From the NCBI GenBank assembly GCA_035556135.1, contig DATMFO010000005.1, positions 62,001 through 126,000 on the forward strand: a DNA stretch of 64,000 nucleotides. The letters are read 5' to 3'. The position numbers and the translations under genes were made by a program. Under the pieces are notes generated by a model. That model worked only from the letters and a program-made list of their open reading frames with translations, searched no databases and was not told the origin of the DNA. Numbering within the stretch: position 1 is the stretch's first letter; each line of letters starts with the position of its first letter. Of the stretch, positions 11,427 through 20,098 are shown piece by piece. Source of the DNA: ZC4RG30 sp035556135. Lineage in GTDB: Bacteria; Pseudomonadota; Gammaproteobacteria; Steroidobacterales; Steroidobacteraceae.

Positions 11427-11440
11427 TATCCTATAGGATA
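11427..11440. promoter_or_regulatory. 14-bp perfect palindrome, candidate GntR operator
   Basis: TATCCTATAGGATA reads the same on both strands and overlaps the -10 box of the AraC-gene promoter. A GntR/FCD regulator is encoded 38 bp away. Operators of this regulator class are short AT-centred palindromes in promoters; the assignment to this GntR is inference. Confidence 0.6.
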
Positions 11441-11458
11441 CAGGGCGGAGGTTGTCAA
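11430..11458 (-). promoter_or_regulatory. sigma-70 promoter of AraC/acetoacetyl-CoA synthetase unit
   Basis: On the minus strand TTGACA (11458-11453) is followed by a 17-nt spacer and TATAGG (11435-11430). The -35 is perfect. The predicted start is near 11423, about 20 nt before ATG 11403, leaving room for the G-rich ribosome-binding site. Confidence 0.7.
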
Positions 11459-11477
11459 TTTCGGCAACCCTGCAGGC

Positions 11478-12170
11478 CTACCGCTCGACAGCGTAGGCCT
11501 GCAGGCGCTGGTAGGACTTCTCGATATGAGCGCGCATGGCCGCTTCCGCCTCCGCAGGGTTGCGGTTGGCCAGGGCCTCCACCAGCCGGGCGTGCTCGGC
11601 ACTGGCCTCACGCGTGACTTCGCTGTGGAAACGCAGGCGGAAGATGTGCAGGTGGGTGTTGAGCCGGGCAAGCGCCTCGCGCACCAGCAGGTTGCCGCTG
11701 CCGGTGGCGATCAGGTCGTGCAGGTCGGAGTCCTGCACGGCGAAACGGTCGTATGAACGGCGTGACTCGCCGGGTTCCATGGCTGTGGCCAGGCGCCGCA
11801 CGCCCGCAAGCTGGGCATCACTCATGCGCTCGGCAGCGCAGCGGGCAGCGAATGGTTCGAGCAGCAGGCGCATCTCGTAGAGTTCGTCGAGCTGGCGGCG
11901 GTTCAGCTGGGGCGCGCAGCAGTAGCCGAACAGGTGCCGCTTGGTAACGAGGCCGGTGGCCTCGAGGCGGCTGAGCGCCTCGCGGATGGGCGTCTGCGAA
12001 ACGCCCAGCTTGCGTGCCAGCTCGTCGATGGAAATGCGCGTGTCGGGCGGAATGCGCAGCGCCATGATGTCGCCGCGGATGAGCTCGAATACTTCATCGA
12101 CGATGCCCTGCGAGCGCCGGATCACCCGCTGGGCGGGCGTCGTGTCGGTGGCAGGTGCGTCGGTATTCAT
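11478..12170 (-). CDS. GntR/FCD-family transcriptional regulator
   Basis: Repressor-type regulator of 230 residues. The winged helix spans about 20-90 (ISIDELARKLGVSQTPIREALSRLEATGL is the recognition region in short) and the FCD effector domain about 95-220, with the metal-binding type residues D-x3-H (DLHDLI) and later histidines. FadR/VanR-subfamily members bind carboxylates such as aromatic acids or sugar acids. It precedes the AraC-type regulator on the same strand and is divergent from the exported amidohydrolase. Its probable target site is the palindrome at 11427-11440. Confidence 0.9.
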   Translation of the reverse strand: MNTDAPATDTTPAQRVIRRSQGIVDEVFELIRGDIMALRIPPDTRISIDELARKLGVSQTPIREALSRLEATGLVTKRHLFGYCCAPQLNRRQLDELYEMRLLLEPFAARCAAERMSDAQLAGVRRLATAMEPGESRRSYDRFAVQDSDLHDLIATGSGNLLVREALARLNTHLHIFRLRFHSEVTREASAEHARLVEALANRNPAEAEAAMRAHIEKSYQRLQAYAVER

Positions 12171-12343
12171 GGATGCGGGTGGATGCGGGAAGTGCAGCCT
12201 GGAGCGGGGGAACGGGCGATGCCATCATAACGCAGACGACCGGCCCGACCTGCGGTTGGCGGCAGCCGGTCTTTTACAGTGCGGCAATCCGCGGGGAGCG
12301 GGTTAACATCATCCCGACCCCAGCCTTGACCGGGAACAGCGCC

Positions 12344-13354
12344 ATGATGAAACGCCGCTCATTTGTTGCCCTTTCCATTGCTGCCGCGGCGGCGGGCTCG
12401 CTGCCCCGCCAGGGCTTCGGCGCCGCAGCGCCGGCCCCGCTGGGCGTGAAGCTCTTCGACACCCACGCGCATTTCTACACCTACGAGCCGGACAAGTATT
12501 TCTTCGACGGCTCCGGTTCCCGGTACGGCAAGGAGCGCATGGTGGCCAAGGCCAAGGCCAGCCCGATGGATGCCGCCACCGTGTTCCGCTTCTGGGATTC
12601 CATCGGCGTGGAGCGTGGCACGGGCGTGCAGTACAACAGCACCTACGGCACCGACAACAGCTACCTGCTGGATGTGTGCCGCGCCCATCCGCAACGGGCA
12701 ATGCCTGTGGTGATCCTCAGCCCCACCGATGCGAAGACGCCGGGAACGCTGGTGAAGTGGGCGCGCGAGGAGCGGCTCACGGCCATACGCTGGACCGGCT
12801 CGACGCGTGGCGATGCACCACCTGCCTGGCTGTCGCCGGCATCCGAACCCTCATGGAAGGTATGTAATGACCTCGGCCTCGCGGTGGTGCTGATGCCGCT
12901 GGGTGGTGACGACAAGGTGCTGGACCAGGTTGCGCGGTTCGCGGACAAATATCCCAATGTGAAGATCGCCATGGACCACATCGGCTTTCCGCGACCGGAG
13001 GTGCTGCCTGAAACCTTCGGTCTCACGCCCGGGCACTACGCGCTCGCGAAACACCACAACGTCTATTACAAGCTCACCAATTTCCTCGTGTCGGAAATGG
13101 AAGCCGGCGCGAAGAGCGCGAACAAGCCCATGGTGGAACTGAAGCCTTTCGTGGAACACATGGTGAAGACCTTCGGTGCCGACCACCTGATGTGGGGCTC
13201 GGACTACGGCAATGTCGAGGTCGACGACGTCCAGTACACGCAGAACATGATCGCCGCCGCCTCGGGGTTGTCAGCGAAAGACAAGTCGGCCTTCTTCTAC
13301 GACACGGCGAAAGCCGTGTTCGTGCCCGGCGGCAGGGGGGGCGTGCGCGGCTAG
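12344..13354 (+). CDS. exported amidohydrolase-2 (LigI-like) with twin-arginine leader
   Basis: TIM-barrel metal-dependent hydrolase of 336 residues. The N-terminus KRRSFVALSIAAAAAG resembles a Tat leader ending near residue 28. The mature part opens with DTHAHFY, the barrel metal motif, and ends with LMWGSDYGNVE carrying the catalytic Asp. Relatives hydrolyse lactones such as 2-pyrone-4,6-dicarboxylate or decarboxylate aromatics; the substrate is not known. ATG 12344 (or 12347) gives the leader; the frame is open further upstream without support. Its TAG overlaps the stop of the convergent paralogue at CTAG. Confidence 0.82.
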   Translation: MMKRRSFVALSIAAAAAGSLPRQGFGAAAPAPLGVKLFDTHAHFYTYEPDKYFFDGSGSRYGKERMVAKAKASPMDAATVFRFWDSIGVERGTGVQYNSTYGTDNSYLLDVCRAHPQRAMPVVILSPTDAKTPGTLVKWAREERLTAIRWTGSTRGDAPPAWLSPASEPSWKVCNDLGLAVVLMPLGGDDKVLDQVARFADKYPNVKIAMDHIGFPRPEVLPETFGLTPGHYALAKHHNVYYKLTNFLVSEMEAGAKSANKPMVELKPFVEHMVKTFGADHLMWGSDYGNVEVDDVQYTQNMIAAASGLSAKDKSAFFYDTAKAVFVPGGRGGVRG

Positions 13355-14277
13355 CTGGCCTGCGTCCCGGCGTAGATGCGGGCCGCGGTGCCGTGCAGGA
13401 ACTGCCGGCGTTCGCCGGCATCCAGCAGCCGCGCGGCGGCATGCGCATGGGCGATCTTGTCGGCATAAGGCCAGGCAAGGCTCTGTCCCACGTCCGAACC
13501 CCAGCAGATGCGTCCGGCGCCGAAGCGCTCGACCATGCGCCGTGCCACGTCGGCCGGATCCACCCCGCCTTCCTGCATGCGCTCCACGTTGATCTCGGTG
13601 AACTTGAAATGGATGTTGGGCGTGTCGGCCAGCAGGCGGATGGTGCTGTCGATGCCGTAGTCGGGTGGTGGGGGCATCGCGGTCATGATGCCCGCTTCCC
13701 GCGCCCAGGCCAGTTCCGGCAGTGACGCGCCCCACGGAATGCCCAGGTGGTCGATCAGCACGGGCAGGTCCGGAAAACCGCGCGCGATCTCGCGCAGCAG
13801 TGGAAGCGTCCAGGCAAGCTGGTTCTGGAAGAAGATGATGGCCACGGGCAGGCGCAGCTGCTCGCAGGCTTTCCATACCTTGAGTGTGGCCGTCGAGGCC
13901 ATCCAGTCCGTATCCAGTTGCGATGGACGCGTGTTGGCCATGCGGAGGCCGGCGACCAGGCGCTGCGAGGCCAGTCGGGCAAGCGTGTCGGGAGTGGCGG
14001 GGTCCTGCGTGTCGAGAATCACCACCGGCAGCAGGCGGCCGGGAAATCTCCGTGCCGCCTCGATGATGTAGCTGTTGTCGTGACCGTAGAGGTGCCCCCG
14101 CTGCACCACGCAGGATGTGGTCACCTGATGCGCATCCATCATCCCGATGAGTGATTCCGCTGTGACGTTGTAGCTGGTACGTGCGGGTACGGGCAGGCCT
14201 GGGGCAAGCGGACGTGGCGGGTAGGTGTCCCAGTCGTCCGAGATCAGGTGCGCGTGTGTGTCGAACAGCAGGTCCAT
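13351..14277 (-). CDS. cytoplasmic amidohydrolase-2 (LigI-like) paralogue
   Basis: Metal-dependent hydrolase of 308 residues with no signal sequence. It has DTHAHL at residues 6-11, a conserved HLGIPWG turn near 190 and CWGSDVGQS near 260. It shares DNSY-(I/L), LPVVIL and KVxKxCxxL blocks with the exported enzyme encoded convergently at 12344, so the two are paralogues in different compartments. TAGACT lies 6 nt before ATG 14277 with no Shine-Dalgarno. The substrate is unknown; a lactone or hydroxylated aromatic acid is plausible from the neighbourhood. Confidence 0.82.
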   Translation of the reverse strand: MDLLFDTHAHLISDDWDTYPPRPLAPGLPVPARTSYNVTAESLIGMMDAHQVTTSCVVQRGHLYGHDNSYIIEAARRFPGRLLPVVILDTQDPATPDTLARLASQRLVAGLRMANTRPSQLDTDWMASTATLKVWKACEQLRLPVAIIFFQNQLAWTLPLLREIARGFPDLPVLIDHLGIPWGASLPELAWAREAGIMTAMPPPPDYGIDSTIRLLADTPNIHFKFTEINVERMQEGGVDPADVARRMVERFGAGRICWGSDVGQSLAWPYADKIAHAHAAARLLDAGERRQFLHGTAARIYAGTQAS

Positions 14278-14283
14278 GGCGCG

Positions 14284-14289
14284 AGTCTA
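14284..14289 (-). promoter_or_regulatory. TAGACT -10-like hexamer before amidohydrolase
   Basis: Minus-strand TAGACT ends 6 nt before ATG 14277; no Shine-Dalgarno intervenes. Fits the leaderless pattern seen at several genes in this window. Confidence 0.4.
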
Positions 14290-14450
14290 TCGCTTCGGCC
14301 GCATGGCAGCCGCCCGCCCGGCGGGGCAAGAGCTGTGCCGTTGCAGACAAGTGACTGCCGCCGAGTGGACCTAACGTGCCGGCGCGGTCGGCGTTCGCGC
14401 TGACCGCTTGATCCTGCCCTGCATGTCTGACCACACGCCAAGGAGGCACT

Positions 14451-16967
14451 GTGTCCAGGATGTTCAACGGGATTTCCACGGCCGTGCTCACGGCCCTGCT
14501 GCTGCCTGCAGCAGCCCAGGAACGCAATGCCGAGACCGAGCTGGAGGAGATCATGGTCACGGCCACACGCCGCGAGACCAGCCTGCAGACCACGCCGCTG
14601 GCGATCACTGCGGTGCAGGCCGAAGACCTGGCCGAACGCAGCATCACCAGCACGGCGGAACTCGGCGCCATCATCCCCAATGCGGCCTTCAGGCCGGCGC
14701 AGGGTGCCTATGGCAAGGGTGTCACCGCATTCATCCGCGGCATCGGCCAGGGTGATACCAACCTCAATGCGGAACCTGGCGTGGCGTACTACATCGACGA
14801 TGTGTACTACCCGCTGCTGTTCGGCTCGAACTTCGACCTGCTGGACCTGGAGCGGGTGGAGGTGCTGCGCGGACCGCAGGGCACACTGTTCGGGCGCAAT
14901 GCGCTCGCGGGCGCCATCAGCCTGGTGAGCAAAGCACCGGATCCCACGCGGCTGGAGACCCATGCACAGCTGACCACCGGCAGCTTCAGCCGCATGGAAC
15001 TGCGCGGCGGCATCAACCTGCCCCTGGGCGACAACGTGGCGCTGCGCCTGTCGGCCGTGTCGAAGAAGCGGCGCGGCTACCAGCAGCGGCTGGACTTCCG
15101 CTGCGAGATGGTCCGCCGTGGCACGCCGGAGCTGGCCGGCGACTTTCCCTATGCCGAAGGCCTGCTCATCGACACCGACAACTTCACTCCGGACAGCTGC
15201 GTGATCGGCCACCTGGGCGGCGAGGATGTGCATGCCGCGCGCGGCCAGTTGCTGTGGAATGCTTCATCGCGGCTCACGCTTACCTTTGGCGGCGACTGGC
15301 TGCAGGATGAGTCGGACAGCGCGGCCGATGCGCTGATCGACGTGAACCCCGCGCTGGCGGCCTCCCACCTGAACACGGTGGCGGCGGCTGGTTCCTTCAG
15401 TCCTGATGTCGGGCCGGCCTTTGCGTACGACCAACGCTTCCTCACCGGCAATCCTTACCAGACCTATGCCACCTACGGCGATCCGGTTCCCGCTGGAGCG
15501 AACCTGCCCGTGGCCAGCGGTGCGCAGTTCTACAACGGTTCGGTGCTGCGCGGCGGGCTGCGCTACCGTCCCTATGCGCCGGTGAAGAACTGGGGGCTGT
15601 CCGCGCGGGGCGTGTACAGCCTCACCGATGACATGGACCTCACCACCGTCGTCGGCTATCGCAAGGTGGACACGGTCTTCTCCTTCGATGTCGACGGTTC
15701 GCCGCTGGCGCTGGAGAACACGCGCAACAATTCCGGCGAGGATTTCTGGTCCGGCGAGGCGCGGGTGACCGGACGCCACGGGGATTTCGACTGGGTGGCC
15801 GGCGTCTTCTTCTTCGAGGGCGACGGCTACGTGCGCACGCGCTTGGTTTCGCCCTTCAACGCATCACAGCGCTACCAGACCCACACCTACGATCCGCAGA
15901 GCTCGGCGGCCTTCCTCAACCTGGGGTGGCGCCCGCTGGAGAAACTGGGATTCTCCTTCGGTGGCCGCTATTCGGATGACAAGAACGTCGTGCACTACAG
16001 CAACCTGCTGGACGGCGGAACGGCTGCGCAGCACATCATCTTCGACGTCACTCCGCAGGATGAACGCTTCGACTGGAAGGCAGGCATCGACTACCGCCTT
16101 GGAAGCCAGACCATGGTATATGCCTCGGCCGCCACGGGCTTCCGCCTTCCGACCTTCAATGCGCGGCCCTTCCAGCCTTCGCAGGTGACGCAGATCGAAG
16201 GCGAGGACATCCTCACCTACGAGCTGGGTGTGAAGACGGACCTCCTCGAGGATCGCCTGCGCCTGAACGCGACGGCGTTCTTCACCGACTACCGCACGCG
16301 TCCCGCCGGCATCGGCGGACAGGAGTACCAGCTCGATGGCAACGGCAACCCGCTCAGTGGCACCCAGGTCACGGAGCCGCTTCCGAACGGGCCGCCGGGC
16401 TCCACCCGCTGCCGCAACCGCACGCAGCAGGAGATCGACGGTGCCGTGCCCGGGTTTACATGCCTCTCGCGCACCTACTACTACAACAATCCGGGACGGG
16501 TGCGCGGCGTGGAGGCGGAATTCCAGGCCCACCCCGTCAACCGGCTGGCGCTGAATGGCTCGGTGGGCTTCTCGACCTTCGACTCGCGCGACGTGAACAG
16601 CCGCGCAGTGAACCGCCGGGCGCTGGGTGTGCCGGAATGGAATGCCAGCCTCGGCGCGCAATATGTGTTGGCGGCGCCGGCACTCGACGGCAGCATCACC
16701 CCGCGGCTGGACTGGCTCTACACCGGCAGCATTGCCTACCAGGACAACGCCACCACCCTGAACCAGCCGGATTACGCGGTGCTCAACCTGCGGGTGGGTT
16801 ACGAGAACGATGCCGGCGACCTCGAGGTGGCAGTGGGCGTGACCAACCTCACCGACAAGTTCTACTATCGGAACATCTTCAACCTGCAGCCTTTCGGCTT
16901 CCCGCAGATCAATGGCCAGCCCAGTCCGCCAAGAGAATGGTTCCTGACCATCCGCAAGGACCTGTGA
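14451..16967 (+). CDS. TonB-dependent outer-membrane receptor
   Basis: Outer-membrane beta-barrel of 838 residues for energy-dependent uptake. A short signal peptide ends near AAAQ (residue 23), followed by a TonB-box-like EEIMVTATRR, the plug domain (about 40-165, with RGxGQGDTN and VEVLRGPQGTLFGRN) and a long barrel ending in FLTIRKDL with no C-terminal aromatic. GTG 14451 is chosen because AGGAGG stands 4 nt upstream. The plug signature is that of receptors common in sphingomonad and steroid/aromatic degraders rather than classical siderophore receptors. An MFS gene follows 11 bp downstream, suggesting joint import across both membranes. Confidence 0.92.
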   Translation: MSRMFNGISTAVLTALLLPAAAQERNAETELEEIMVTATRRETSLQTTPLAITAVQAEDLAERSITSTAELGAIIPNAAFRPAQGAYGKGVTAFIRGIGQGDTNLNAEPGVAYYIDDVYYPLLFGSNFDLLDLERVEVLRGPQGTLFGRNALAGAISLVSKAPDPTRLETHAQLTTGSFSRMELRGGINLPLGDNVALRLSAVSKKRRGYQQRLDFRCEMVRRGTPELAGDFPYAEGLLIDTDNFTPDSCVIGHLGGEDVHAARGQLLWNASSRLTLTFGGDWLQDESDSAADALIDVNPALAASHLNTVAAAGSFSPDVGPAFAYDQRFLTGNPYQTYATYGDPVPAGANLPVASGAQFYNGSVLRGGLRYRPYAPVKNWGLSARGVYSLTDDMDLTTVVGYRKVDTVFSFDVDGSPLALENTRNNSGEDFWSGEARVTGRHGDFDWVAGVFFFEGDGYVRTRLVSPFNASQRYQTHTYDPQSSAAFLNLGWRPLEKLGFSFGGRYSDDKNVVHYSNLLDGGTAAQHIIFDVTPQDERFDWKAGIDYRLGSQTMVYASAATGFRLPTFNARPFQPSQVTQIEGEDILTYELGVKTDLLEDRLRLNATAFFTDYRTRPAGIGGQEYQLDGNGNPLSGTQVTEPLPNGPPGSTRCRNRTQQEIDGAVPGFTCLSRTYYYNNPGRVRGVEAEFQAHPVNRLALNGSVGFSTFDSRDVNSRAVNRRALGVPEWNASLGAQYVLAAPALDGSITPRLDWLYTGSIAYQDNATTLNQPDYAVLNLRVGYENDAGDLEVAVGVTNLTDKFYYRNIFNLQPFGFPQINGQPSPPREWFLTIRKDL

Positions 16968-16978
16968 GGGAGCAGTCG

Positions 16979-18358
16979 ATGCCGGGCGGCAGTGGCCCGG
17001 CATCGCTGCAGGATCTCATCGACCGCGGGCGCATCCACCCGATCCAGATGCGCGTGATCGCACTTTGCGCAATGGTCACGCTGGTGGAGGGCATCGACCT
17101 GCAGCTGATCCCGCTGCTGGCGCCATCGATCACGGCTTCGTGGGAGCTGGGACCGGTGGCGCTGGGCCTGCTGTTCGGCGCCAGCGCCTGCGGGCTGATC
17201 TTCGGCGGCCTGGGTGCAGGCTGGCTCGCTGACCGGATCGGCAGGCGCGGCTCCCTGCTGGCAACGATGACGCTGATGACCACGGCGACACTGGCCACGG
17301 CGCTGGTGCACACCTTCCCGCACCTGCTGGTGTGCCGCCTGCTCGCGGGCGTCGCATTCGGGGGTGTGATTCCCGCGGCCGTTTCGCTGGTATCGGAGTT
17401 CCTGCCCGCGCGCACCCGGCCCAGCGTGGTCGCGCTGGTCATCCTTGGCCAGGCGGTGGGAGCACTGCTGGCAGCGCTGGTGATGAAGTCTCCCGCCGTC
17501 GCCGCGATGCGCTGGCAGGCGCTGCTGCTGATTGCCGGCCTTGCCTGCGCCACGGTCACGCTGCTGGCATCCATGCTGCCTGAATCACCGCGCTACCTGG
17601 GCCTGAAGGAACCGCACGGGCGGCGCTTCGCCGCGGTGCTGCGTGGCCTGGGGGTTGCACCCGGCACTGCCGTGCATGAGGCAGATCCACCCGTAAAGGG
17701 ATTCAGGCTGCTGGAGCTCTTCGCCCCCAGCCGTGCCTGGGGCACCGTGCTGCTGTGGGCGGGCTTCATCGGCATCGGCTGGCCGCTGAGCTTCTTCACC
17801 AACTGGCTGACCAAGATCTACACCGAGGCCGGACATGCTGCCTCCGTGGGTGTGGATGCGATGGCGCTGTATTCAGGCGGCGCCATCCTGGGCGGGCTGG
17901 TGCTGCCGCTGTTCAGCCGGCGCTGGCACCACGACAAGGTGCTGGTCACCTCGGTGCTGGTCGCGGCTGCGCTCACCGCCTCACTGGGCATGGCGCTGGA
18001 TGACGCCAGGACGGTGCACATGACGGTGTCCTTCCTCTGCGGTGTCTTTGTCTCCGGCGTGTTCTTCCTGCTCTATCCGCTGGCGGTGCGTTATTACCCC
18101 ACCGACATCCGCTCCACCGGCATCGGTTCGGCGGTGGCCTTCGGTCGTGTGGGCAATACCCTGAGTCCGATGGTGGCTGGCTGGATGCTGGGGGCGGGGC
18201 TTTCACCGCAGTCGGTGTTCTGGGCCATGGCAGCGCCGCTGCTGGTGTCTGCCGGTGCGCTGTACCTGTTCCACCGCCTCACGGTGCCACAGCCCGTGCG
18301 CGAGCCGGGCGTGGGTGCAGCCGCAGCTACGCGTACAGTTCCCGTGGATTCTCGCTGA
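16979..18358 (+). CDS. MFS transporter, aromatic acid:H+ symporter type
   Basis: Inner-membrane carrier of 459 residues with 12 predicted membrane segments. The GWLADRIGRRGSLL loop between segments 2 and 3 is the MFS signature, and LPESPRYL after segment 6 is typical of AAHS carriers such as PcaK. The N-terminal DLIDRGRIHPIQ also fits this family. ATG 16979 lies after GGGAG. It directly follows the TonB receptor and its 3' end overlaps the convergent amidohydrolase gene by 32 bp. The substrate is likely a carboxylated aromatic or similar acid. Confidence 0.87.
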   Translation: MPGGSGPASLQDLIDRGRIHPIQMRVIALCAMVTLVEGIDLQLIPLLAPSITASWELGPVALGLLFGASACGLIFGGLGAGWLADRIGRRGSLLATMTLMTTATLATALVHTFPHLLVCRLLAGVAFGGVIPAAVSLVSEFLPARTRPSVVALVILGQAVGALLAALVMKSPAVAAMRWQALLLIAGLACATVTLLASMLPESPRYLGLKEPHGRRFAAVLRGLGVAPGTAVHEADPPVKGFRLLELFAPSRAWGTVLLWAGFIGIGWPLSFFTNWLTKIYTEAGHAASVGVDAMALYSGGAILGGLVLPLFSRRWHHDKVLVTSVLVAAALTASLGMALDDARTVHMTVSFLCGVFVSGVFFLLYPLAVRYYPTDIRSTGIGSAVAFGRVGNTLSPMVAGWMLGAGLSPQSVFWAMAAPLLVSAGALYLFHRLTVPQPVREPGVGAAAATRTVPVDSR

Positions 18359-19220
18359 GAATCTGCCGCCGGATGCGCTCATCCGGTACCCATTCGGCGA
18401 ACAGGTCCAGCAGGTCGCCATCATTGGGCATCAGGCGGTCATTGAGCTGCACGTGCGGCCAGTCCGACCCCCACAGCAGGCGTTCGGGCGCGTGGCGTAC
18501 CAGCGCTTCGGCGAAGGGACGCATGGCGGCGTAGGGGAATTCCTCGCGTGTGCTGCGCATCGGCGCCGACAGCTTCACCCACACGCGCCCGGTCTCCAGC
18601 AATTCGAGTACCGTGGTGAATGCCGGCTGGTTGAGTCCGAGGCTCGCATCGAAGGCGCCGAAGTGATCCAGCACGATGGGCGTCGGCATGGCGAGCAAAT
18701 GTTCTGCCACCTGCAGCAGGTGCCCATGTACCAGGCTCTGGTACTGCACATGCCAGCCGGCCTCGTGGACCATTTCGGCCAGGCGCGGCTCGATGCCGGG
18801 CAAGTGGCTCCACTCATGGCCGGCCGGCCCACCGAACATGCGGATGCCGCGCACGCCCAGCGCATGCAATGGCGCGATGCGCCCGGGGCTGAAATCCAGC
18901 GGAGGGAGGATGATGCCGCGGAACCGGCCGGGGAAGCGCGCCAGCACCTGCTCCAGGTGCCGGGTGTTGCGGCCATAGCCGCCGGCGCTGACGATCACGG
19001 CATATGCCATGCGCAGCTTCTCCTGCATGCGCAGGTAATCCTCGGGCAGCGCGTCATCCGACGTATAGGGGCTGTGTGATTCGAAGGGAAACTGCGCGGC
19101 CGGGCCGAACAGGTGCATGTGGCAATCCCAGGCGCCGGGCGGCACTGGATGGCGAGGCGTGCGAGGATTCGGGTCGGGCGGCTGGTTGTGCAGCGCGCGG
19201 GCGGGGCCGGCAGTGGTCAT
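18327..19220 (-). CDS. amidohydrolase-2, 2-pyrone-4,6-dicarboxylate lactonase-like
   Basis: Cytoplasmic TIM-barrel hydrolase of 297 residues. The N-terminal WDCHMHLFGP and the C-terminal LLWGSDWPHVQ are the hallmark motifs of LigI-type enzymes that open 2-pyrone-4,6-dicarboxylate in lignin catabolism; VLDHFGA carries another active-site histidine. ATG 19220 is used; the frame continues to 19301 without conserved sequence. Of the four family members in this island this is closest in motif to LigI, but the exact lactone is not established. Confidence 0.85.
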   Translation of the reverse strand: MTTAGPARALHNQPPDPNPRTPRHPVPPGAWDCHMHLFGPAAQFPFESHSPYTSDDALPEDYLRMQEKLRMAYAVIVSAGGYGRNTRHLEQVLARFPGRFRGIILPPLDFSPGRIAPLHALGVRGIRMFGGPAGHEWSHLPGIEPRLAEMVHEAGWHVQYQSLVHGHLLQVAEHLLAMPTPIVLDHFGAFDASLGLNQPAFTTVLELLETGRVWVKLSAPMRSTREEFPYAAMRPFAEALVRHAPERLLWGSDWPHVQLNDRLMPNDGDLLDLFAEWVPDERIRRQILSENPRELYA

Positions 19221-19345
19221 GAGGCGCGATACTCCCTGCTGCTTCGTGGGCAAGCTTGCCCCGGGGGGCAGTGGAATTCTGCCATCCTGGTCAAGTCCCA
19301 CTGCCGCGGCTGACTTAGGTTACGACGATTGTGGAGAGGTGATCG

Positions 19346-20080
19346 ATGGCATCTGGAGTGCTGGTGGTGACGGGCGGAAGCCGCGGTATCGGGGAGGCGG
19401 TGGCTGTCCTCGGTGCACAGCGCGGCCATGACGTGGTGCTGAGCTACGCCAACAACGGGGCGCGCGCGGCGGCCGTCGTGCAGCGCATCCAGGCAGCGGG
19501 CGGTACTGCGCTCGCGGTGCATGCCGACACGGCGCAGGAAGCGGACATCGAGAAGCTCTTCGAGGCCGCCGACAAGCGCGGGCGGCTCGCGGCCATGGTG
19601 TACAACAGCGGCATCACCGGTGCGCACTCGCCGCTGGCCGACGCGTCCACCTCCACCATCGACGCGGTGCTCGACGTGAACCTGCGTGGCGCCATCCTCA
19701 GTTGCCGCTCGGCCATCCGGCGCATGTCCACGCGCTTCGGAGGCCAGGGCGGATCCATCGTGCTGATCTCATCGCGCGCCACGTTCTACGGTTCGCCTTC
19801 CGAGTTCGTCTGGTACGCCGCATCCAAGGGTGGCATGGACAGCCTGGCCTACGGCCTGGCGCGCGAGGTGGCCACCGAGGGCATCCGCGTGAATGTGGTT
19901 TCGCCCGGCCCCATCATCACCGAGATGCATCGGCCAGGCAGGCTTGAAGTGGCCGAGAAGCGCTCGCCCATGCAACGGGCGGGCACGCCGGAAGAAGTGG
20001 CTGAGACAGTGCTGTTCCTGGCGTCCAGCGCGGCTTCCTATGTGAACGGCGGCAACCTAGTCGTTTCGGGTGGACTGTAG
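19346..20080 (+). CDS. short-chain dehydrogenase/reductase
   Basis: NAD(P)-dependent oxidoreductase of 244 residues. The cofactor motif TGGSRGIG is at 9-16, the NSG variant of the NNAG motif near 90, the catalytic Ser in LISSRA near 141 and YAASK near 155-159. Classical SDRs of this kind oxidise a secondary alcohol or reduce a ketone. ATG 19346 follows GGAGAGGTG. A 125-bp gap separates it from the divergent amidohydrolase and only 18 bp from the triple-SnoaL gene, so those two are likely one transcript. Confidence 0.9.
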   Translation: MASGVLVVTGGSRGIGEAVAVLGAQRGHDVVLSYANNGARAAAVVQRIQAAGGTALAVHADTAQEADIEKLFEAADKRGRLAAMVYNSGITGAHSPLADASTSTIDAVLDVNLRGAILSCRSAIRRMSTRFGGQGGSIVLISSRATFYGSPSEFVWYAASKGGMDSLAYGLAREVATEGIRVNVVSPGPIITEMHRPGRLEVAEKRSPMQRAGTPEEVAETVLFLASSAASYVNGGNLVVSGGL

Positions 20081-20098
20081 CAATACACGGAGCAAGCC

